This document shows, in pieces, positions 59,875-64,000 of a stretch of DNA of 64,000 bases. Origin of the DNA: Streptomyces sp. NBC_00239 (GTDB lineage Bacteria > Actinomycetota > Actinomycetes > Streptomycetales > Streptomycetaceae); assembly GCF_036194065.1 (NCBI RefSeq), contig NZ_CP108095.1, forward strand, positions 3,286,001 through 3,350,000. Direction: 5' to 3'. The translations under genes and the position numbers were made by a program. Positions within the stretch are counted from its first letter, which is position 1, and each line of letters opens with the position of its first letter. The notes beneath the pieces were generated by a model that did not search any database, was not told the DNA's origin, and was given only the letters and a program-made list of their open reading frames with translations.

Positions 59875-60837
59875 TCAGTCCACCGTCACGTAGTCGGGAC
59901 CGGAGTAACGGCCGGTGCTCAGCTTCTGGCGCTGCATGAGCAGGTCGTTCAGCAGGCTGGAGGCGCCGAACCGGAACCAGTGGTTGGTCAGCCAGTCCTC
60001 GCCCGCGGTCTCGTTGACCAGGACCAGGAACTTGATCGCGTCCTTGGTGGTCCGGATGCCGCCGGCCGGCTTCACACCGATCTGGATTCCAGTCTGCGCC
60101 TTGAAGTCGCGGACGGCTTCGAGCATGAGGAGGGTGTTCGCGGGGGTCGCGTTGACACCCACCTTGCCGGTGGAGGTCTTGATGAAGTCGGCGCCCGCGA
60201 GCATGCCGATCCAGGAGGCGCGGCGGATGTTGTCGTACGTCGACAGCTCGCCGGTCTCGAAGATGACCTTCAGGCGCGCGGCGCTGCCGTCCTCGCGGAC
60301 GCACGCCTCCTTGACGGCCCTGATCAGCTCGTACGTGTCGAGGTAGCGGCCGGCGAGGAAGGCGCCACGGTCGATGACCATGTCGATCTCGTCGGCGCCC
60401 GCCGCGACGGCGTCCCGGGTGTCGGCCAGCTTCACCGGCAGCGCGGCGCGGCCGGCCGGGAAGGCGGTGGCGACGGAGGCGATCTTGACGTCGGCACCGT
60501 TCAGGGCGGCCTTCGCGGTGGCCACCATGTCGGGGTAGACGCAGACCGCGGCGGTCATCGGGGTCGTACGGTCGGTCGGATCGGGGTTGACGGCCTTGGC
60601 GGCGAGCGCCCGGACCTTGCCCGGGGTGTCCGCGCCTTCCAGCGTCGTCAGGTCGATCATCGAGATGGCCAGGTCGATGGCGTACGCCTTGGCCGTCGTC
60701 TTGATCGAACGGGTGCCGAGCGCAGCCGCGCGTGCCTCCAGGCCGACGGCGTCGACGCCGGGAAGCCCGTGGAGGAAGCGGCGCAGTGCGCTGTCGGACG
60801 TCGTCACGTCAGCGAATGCGGGGGATGTGGTGGGCAT
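59875..60837 (-). CDS. deoC: Deoxyribose-phosphate aldolase
   Basis: A 320-residue class I aldolase that splits 2-deoxyribose-5-phosphate to acetaldehyde and glyceraldehyde-3-phosphate. The Schiff-base lysine is in GADFIKTSTGKVGVN (about residue 208), the proton-relay lysine in GVKPAGGIRT (about 243), and the acidic residue in EIDMVIDRG. The N-terminus is about 60 residues longer than that of E. coli DeoC, as is common in actinomycetes. The start is ATG 60837. A 12-bp palindrome shared with the phosphorylase gene lies 19 bases upstream. It heads a three-gene operon with both aldehyde dehydrogenase genes. Confidence 0.95.
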   Translation of the reverse strand: MPTTSPAFADVTTSDSALRRFLHGLPGVDAVGLEARAAALGTRSIKTTAKAYAIDLAISMIDLTTLEGADTPGKVRALAAKAVNPDPTDRTTPMTAAVCVYPDMVATAKAALNGADVKIASVATAFPAGRAALPVKLADTRDAVAAGADEIDMVIDRGAFLAGRYLDTYELIRAVKEACVREDGSAARLKVIFETGELSTYDNIRRASWIGMLAGADFIKTSTGKVGVNATPANTLLMLEAVRDFKAQTGIQIGVKPAGGIRTTKDAIKFLVLVNETAGEDWLTNHWFRFGASSLLNDLLMQRQKLSTGRYSGPDYVTVD

Positions 60838-60856
60838 GGTCACCAGATGAGCATAT

Positions 60857-60868
60857 CTACGCGCGTAG
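60857..60868. promoter_or_regulatory. CTACGCGCGTAG palindrome in the deoC promoter
   Basis: This is identical to the palindrome before the phosphorylase gene. Read toward deoC it is followed immediately by ATATGCTC, where TATGCT could be the -10 element. A bound protein would therefore sit in the -10/-35 spacer. Confidence 0.75.
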
Positions 60869-60984
60869 CGACCTGTCACCCCCCGCCGCTCGACCGAGCG
60901 CGATGTGACACATCCGTGACGCACACCCGCCGTTCCCCGCCGCCCGGCCGGGGGCGGTCCGATGGTCGGCCGGTGGCCGGCCGC

Positions 60985-61020
60985 CCCGGGGGCGGCCGCA
61001 CCGGGGGCGGCCGCACCGGC
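60985..61020. repeat. Short direct repeat with two GCGGCCGC sites
   Basis: CCGGGGGCGGCCGCA occurs twice in tandem in the gap between deoC and the next gene. No gene is seen in 60838-61071. Confidence 0.6.
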
Positions 61021-61058
61021 ACGAGGGCTCCGACCTCGTGGGCCCCGGCGGCGTGAGG

Positions 61059-61064
61059 CAGAAT
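61059..61064 (+). promoter_or_regulatory. -10-like CAGAAT, possible leaderless promoter
   Basis: CAGAAT ends seven bases before ATG 61072, and there is no ribosome site. Confidence 0.4.
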
Positions 61065-61071
61065 CGAGCGC

Positions 61072-61695
61072 ATGACGAGCTCCCCGCAGCCCCACCCGGA
61101 ACCGGCCTACGCGGACCGGGTCTACCGGTCCACCGGCGCGCTGGTGGCCGGCGGGCTGTTGATCGCGCTGCTGCTGTGGATCTGCGGCGACGCGATCGTC
61201 CGCGGCACCGGCCGCACCCCGTGGTTCGCGCTGGCCGCCTTCCTGACCGCCGCCCCGCTGGTGGTCGCGTACACGCTGCGCCCCGCCGTGTACGCGAGCG
61301 AGGACCGGCTGAAGATCCGCAACCCGTTCCGCACCATCGAGCTGCCCTGGGCCAAGGTGGACGCCCTGCGGGCCCGCTTCTCGGCCGAGGCCCTGGCGGA
61401 CGGCTCCACCTACCAGCTGTGGGCGATCCCGGTGTCGCTGCGCCAGCGCAAGTCCGCGAACCGGCGCAACGCCAAGCGGCAGGCGGCGGGCGAGGACGCG
61501 GTCAAGGGCGAGCCGGAGATCAGCCGGGCCTCCGCCGACGAGCACGTGGCCCAGCTGAACGAGATCCACGAGCGGGCCGTCGCCACCGGACGGCCGGGCG
61601 CCACGGGCGAGGTGTCGGTGCGCTGGTCGTACGAGACGATCGCGCCGGCCGTGGCGGGCGCGATCCTGCTGATCGTCCTCTTCGCCACCCGCTGA
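61072..61695 (+). CDS. PH-domain membrane protein
   Basis: A 207-residue protein. Two helices (ALVAGGLLIALLLWICGDAI and FALAAFLTAAPLVVAYTL) lead to a bacterial PH-like domain with RPAVYASEDRLKIRNPFRTIELPWAKVDALRARFS (about residues 70-105). This is the usual bPH2 pattern of a Trp-centred hairpin. A Lys/Arg-rich spacer and a last helix (IAPAVAGAILLIVLFAT) follow. Such proteins are common and uncharacterised, possibly envelope scaffolds. It is not in an obvious operon. Confidence 0.85.
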   Translation: MTSSPQPHPEPAYADRVYRSTGALVAGGLLIALLLWICGDAIVRGTGRTPWFALAAFLTAAPLVVAYTLRPAVYASEDRLKIRNPFRTIELPWAKVDALRARFSAEALADGSTYQLWAIPVSLRQRKSANRRNAKRQAAGEDAVKGEPEISRASADEHVAQLNEIHERAVATGRPGATGEVSVRWSYETIAPAVAGAILLIVLFATR

Positions 61696-61767
61696 GCGCG
61701 CCGGAACCGGGCGTGCGTCACACCCGGGCCCGGAACCGGGCCCACCGGGGGCTGCGTCCTTGCAGGT

Positions 61768-62343
61768 GTGCAACAGCGTGATGACGTGGGCGGCGCTTCC
61801 GCCGTGCGAATCCGGGCCGTGAGCGGCGTACTGCTCCTCGCGCACCTGGCCCTTGTCGGCTGGTTCACTCTGCGGCCGCTGGACGTGCCCTGGGCCGCCT
61901 CCTCGAACCTCACCCCCCTGGAGGGGATCCGGGCCGACCTGGAGTACGGGCCGGTGGAGGCCGCCCGCCGGATCGGCTCCGCGCTCGTCCTCCTCGCCCC
62001 GCTCGGCGTGCTGCTGCCCCTCGCGGGCGGCCGGCTGACGGTCTCCCCGCTGGCCTCGCTCGCCCGCACCACCGCCGTCGGCGCCCTGGTGTCGCTGGCC
62101 ATCGAGATGCTGCAGAGCGGCGTGGCCGGGCAGGTCGTGAACGTGGACTCGCTGCTGCTCAACTCCGCCGGCGTGGCCCTGGCCCACCTGGCCGTGGTGC
62201 CCGCGCTACGGGCCCGGCTGCGCCGGGGACAGCCGTACGCACCCGCCCCCGGAGCCGACTCTCAGGGGTCGACCCCGAGGATTTCCAGGGTCGGCATCGC
62301 CCCGTGGAGCGACGTCCTGTCGGCGGTCCCGCGGGAGTATTGA
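61768..62343 (+). CDS. VanZ-like membrane protein
   Basis: A 191-residue protein with four or five helices. Its sequence matches the VanZ family: TLRPLDVPWAASSNLTPLEGIRADLEYG after the first helix, LVLLAPLGVLLPL, and VSLAIEMLQSGVAGQVVNVDSLLLNSAGVALAHL with the conserved Glu and Asp. VanZ of enterococci gives low-level teicoplanin resistance, but most family members have no assigned role. GTG 61768 is uncertain; GTG 61786 and 61804 are in frame. A PspC-domain gene follows 35 bases later. Confidence 0.85.
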   Translation: MQQRDDVGGASAVRIRAVSGVLLLAHLALVGWFTLRPLDVPWAASSNLTPLEGIRADLEYGPVEAARRIGSALVLLAPLGVLLPLAGGRLTVSPLASLARTTAVGALVSLAIEMLQSGVAGQVVNVDSLLLNSAGVALAHLAVVPALRARLRRGQPYAPAPGADSQGSTPRISRVGIAPWSDVLSAVPREY

Positions 62344-62378
62344 GTCATCGCAGAGAGCGATCCGACGAAGGAGATCCC

Positions 62379-62588
62379 ATGACCGCCCTGACCCGCCCCC
62401 GTGACGGACGCATGATCGGCGGAGTGTGCGCCGGGCTGGCCCGCCGCTTCGGAATGTCCGCGACGACCATGCGGGTCATATTCGTGGCCTCGTGCCTGCT
62501 GCCCGGCCCGCAGGTCCTGGTCTACCTGGCCCTGTGGCTGCTGCTGCCCAACGACCGGACCGCCGCCAAGGCCACGACCGCCTGGTAG
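62379..62588 (+). CDS. PspC-domain protein
   Basis: A 69-residue PspC protein. It has RPRDGRMIGGVCAGLARRFGMSATTMRVIFVASCLLPG followed by a helix LVYLALWLLLPN. PspC domains sense membrane stress in the phage-shock response; in actinomycetes the small form is usually an isolated membrane protein. GAAGGAGAT stands before the ATG. It probably shares a transcript with the VanZ-like gene. Confidence 0.92.
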   Translation: MTALTRPRDGRMIGGVCAGLARRFGMSATTMRVIFVASCLLPGPQVLVYLALWLLLPNDRTAAKATTAW

Positions 62589-62624
62589 CCCGCCGGGCCC
62601 AGTGTCCGAGCGAGCCCGCCGGGC

Positions 62625-63380
62625 TCAGTGGCCGAGCGCCACGGAGAGCTTGTCGAGCTGCTTGTCGGCGAGGTCGTGCGGCACTTCGGCCTTGCCCCGG
62701 CCGGCCACGTTCAGGGCCATCAGACGCACGACCGTCGCGCCCTCGCGCACGACGACCAGGTGGACCGGGGCCGAGACGCCCTCGGCGGCGGCGGTGGTCG
62801 TCCAGCTGACGCTCTCGTCGCCCGCGACCCGGTAGGCCGCGGTCCGTACGTCCTTGTAGGTGCCGGTCTGCTTCTCGACCGTCGCCGAGAAACCGTCCTT
62901 GCAGGCGCCGAGCGCCGAGCGGAGTCCCGCCATCAGGCGGCGCGCGTCGGCCTCGGCGTAGGAGCTGAGCGAGGCGGACACGGCGAGGCCTAGCTGGGTG
63001 CGGGAGCCGATGCCCCGGTTGACGGTCTCACGCGCGGCCGGGTCGGGCTCGTCGCCCATGATGTCGGCGAGCGGCTGGCAGGGCGCGCGGTCGGCCTGCG
63101 GCTGGCCGTCCGGAGCGGACGGGTTCTTGGCGCCGTCCGAGATCTGGTAGCCCTCGAGATCGCCCTGGGCGAGCGCCGCCCGCCGCAGCGGGGAGCCCGG
63201 CGCCGGGGAGGCCGGGAGGCCCGCGGCGGAGGTCGCCGGAGCGCCCGCGGCGGGCGGCCGACCGGAGCTCTTGCCCTCGCCGCGGTTCTTCGTGTCGGCG
63301 GGCTCGCCGGAGCAGCCGGCCGCCAGCAGGAGCACGGGGACCGCCAGGAGCGCGACCGCCCCCCTCGCCTTCGCGTGCAT
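62625..63380 (-). CDS. Lipoprotein of unknown function
   Basis: A 251-residue lipoprotein with a signal sequence AVALLAVPVLLLAAGC (lipobox LAAGC, Cys near 23) and a Ser/Pro/Ala-rich linker of about 55 residues. The folded domain has paired cysteines (APCQPLAD and GACKDGF) and a beta-rich end (VHLVVVREGATVVRLMALNV). It resembles the many sensor-type lipoproteins of Streptomyces. ATG 63380 starts directly at the signal; the frame upstream is not supported. It converges with the PspC gene. Confidence 0.85.
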   Translation of the reverse strand: MHAKARGAVALLAVPVLLLAAGCSGEPADTKNRGEGKSSGRPPAAGAPATSAAGLPASPAPGSPLRRAALAQGDLEGYQISDGAKNPSAPDGQPQADRAPCQPLADIMGDEPDPAARETVNRGIGSRTQLGLAVSASLSSYAEADARRLMAGLRSALGACKDGFSATVEKQTGTYKDVRTAAYRVAGDESVSWTTTAAAEGVSAPVHLVVVREGATVVRLMALNVAGRGKAEVPHDLADKQLDKLSVALGH

Positions 63381-63442
63381 GATCGTCAGAACCTCACAGC
63401 CCGTCCGTGTTCCGGCAGTTGGGGGGATCCTGGCACAGGGTG

Positions 63443-63483
63443 CGACAAGGCGCACACCTCCTCAAAGAGGCGTGCGCCTGTCG
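63443..63483 (-). terminator. Hairpin after the small secreted protein gene
   Basis: GACAAGGCGCAC pairs with GTGCGCCTGTC with one bulged A, enclosing a second CCTC/GAGG pairing. It lies 30 bases beyond the stop at 63513. Confidence 0.65.
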
Positions 63484-63512
63484 ATTGCGCGTACGAGACG
63501 CGGCAAGGGGAG

Positions 63513-63791
63513 CTAGGCGGGCAGGCCGGCCGGCAGACCGCCGAGGAGGCCGGTCACGCTCTTCAGCGGGTCGGACGACTCGCTCTGACCCTCCTCACCC
63601 TGGGCCGCCGTCTGGTTGGTGGCCTTGCCGAGGGTGTCCGCGATCGGCACCGCGCTGGTCAGGCCGGTGACGGTGCTGAGCGCGTCGGCGGCGCCCAGGG
63701 CGGGAGCGGCCGAAGCGGTGCCCGCGGCGGCCGCGGCGAAGGCGACACCGAGAGCGGCGACACCGAGGGTCTTGGCAGCTGACTGCTTCAT
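63513..63791 (-). CDS. Small secreted protein
   Basis: A 92-residue protein with a signal peptide (TLGVAALGVAFAAAAAGTASA, cleavage after about residue 28). The mature part has weak LGAADALSTVTGLTSAVPIADTLGK and LKSVTGLLGGLPAG repeats, with no cysteine. AAGGACGAG precedes the ATG. Similar short secreted proteins with VTGL-type repeats are widespread in Streptomyces and have no known role. Confidence 0.82.
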   Translation of the reverse strand: MKQSAAKTLGVAALGVAFAAAAAGTASAAPALGAADALSTVTGLTSAVPIADTLGKATNQTAAQGEEGQSESSDPLKSVTGLLGGLPAGLPA

Positions 63792-63876
63792 GAAATCTCG
63801 TCCTTGCGACGGGGAATTGAGCGGCTCCGCAAGCTAGCCACCTCAAACCCCTCACCGCAAACATCCTTAAATACGA

Positions 63877-63912
63877 GAAAGCGCCCGGGAATTGACCCTC
63901 CCGGGCGCTTTC
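63877..63912 (-). terminator. Hairpin terminator of the gene entering at the window end
   Basis: GAAAGCGCCCGGG pairs perfectly with its complement across 10 bases. On the minus strand TTTCTCGTATTT follows, a good T-rich tail 18 bases after the stop at 63931. Confidence 0.85.
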
Positions 63913-63930
63913 GGAACGTCAGGCTCTGCC

Positions 63931-64000
63931 CTAGGCAGATACAGAACCGCTGGTGGACGCGGTCTGACGGAACAGCCACTCCGACTTCAGCTCGGCGTAA
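63931..64000 (-). CDS. C-terminal end of an unidentified protein (start outside window)
   Basis: The minus strand carries 22 codons that read YAELKSEWLFRQTAS and end in SVSA and a TAG stop at 63931-63933. A well-formed terminator directly follows, which supports a real gene end. Too little is visible to name the product. Confidence 0.6.
   Translation of the reverse strand, partial: YAELKSEWLFRQTASTSGSVSA

Noticed and set aside
1..64000. tRNA, rRNA, insertion sequences, phage or plasmid genes, riboswitches
   Set aside because: I looked for cloverleaf ends, transposase or integrase motifs and conserved riboswitch cores and saw none convincing. A covariance-model search would be decisive.

Overview
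This 64 kb window is chromosomal DNA of a high-GC actinomycete, almost certainly a Streptomyces. The evidence is the strong G/C bias at third codon positions, frequent GTG starts, a mycothiol enzyme (mca), the AfsQ1/AfsQ2/SigQ system, a pccB-pccE-accA2 acyl-CoA carboxylase set, cya and a GGDEF protein. From memory, the gene content matches the core region of S. coelicolor around SCO4979 to SCO4901. I see no phage, plasmid, insertion sequence, rRNA, tRNA or CRISPR.

Layout. 0-6 kb: the end of a VWA-domain gene, a membrane protein, pckG, a hemolysin III family protein and a DUF255 thioredoxin-fold protein, followed by a 30-bp tandem array with a long palindrome. 6.4-13.3 kb: a large STAND/TPR ATPase, mca with a small membrane protein, a DUF4307 protein, a sigma-like factor coupled to a one-helix membrane protein, and a MarR regulator. 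13.3-19.3 kb: threonine ammonia-lyase, a DrrA/DrrB-type ABC exporter, greA, a cystathionine gamma-synthase/lyase and a secreted acidic protein.

19.5-27.4 kb: a plus-strand cluster of four paralogous membrane-anchored proteins sharing a YWCxKW motif. They are interleaved with an M48 metallopeptidase, msrA and a small membrane protein. I could assign no described system to it, and it is the best candidate for something new in the window. 27.4-34.9 kb: a zinc alcohol dehydrogenase divergent from an HTH regulator, two acetyltransferase genes, an L,D-transpeptidase lipoprotein, small proteins and hutH. 35-45 kb: a GGDEF protein (cdgE), an enoyl-CoA hydratase, adenylate cyclase (cya), birA and, divergently, pccB-pccE, maf and accA2. 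BirA would biotinylate AccA2, which pairs with PccB/PccE.

45-64 kb: a DeoR regulator, an LpdA-like flavoprotein, then nucleoside catabolism: purine nucleoside phosphorylase, a phosphohexo/pentomutase and, 10 kb away, deoC with two aldehyde dehydrogenase genes. The second of these lacks the catalytic half. Phosphorylase and deoC share an identical 12-bp palindrome, CTACGCGCGTAG, in their promoters. Between them lie a CBS protein, a VOC protein, the lipoprotein-afsQ2-afsQ1 operon and divergent sigQ. An AfsQ1-type GTGAC-n6-GTGAC box lies between afsQ1 and sigQ. The window ends with small membrane and secreted proteins.

Many genes have a -10-like TANNNT hexamer six or seven bases before the start codon, which points to leaderless transcripts. 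Most convergent gene pairs are separated by strong GC-rich hairpins. Three copies of a 115-120 bp palindromic repeat, plus a fourth divergent element, are scattered in intergenic DNA.
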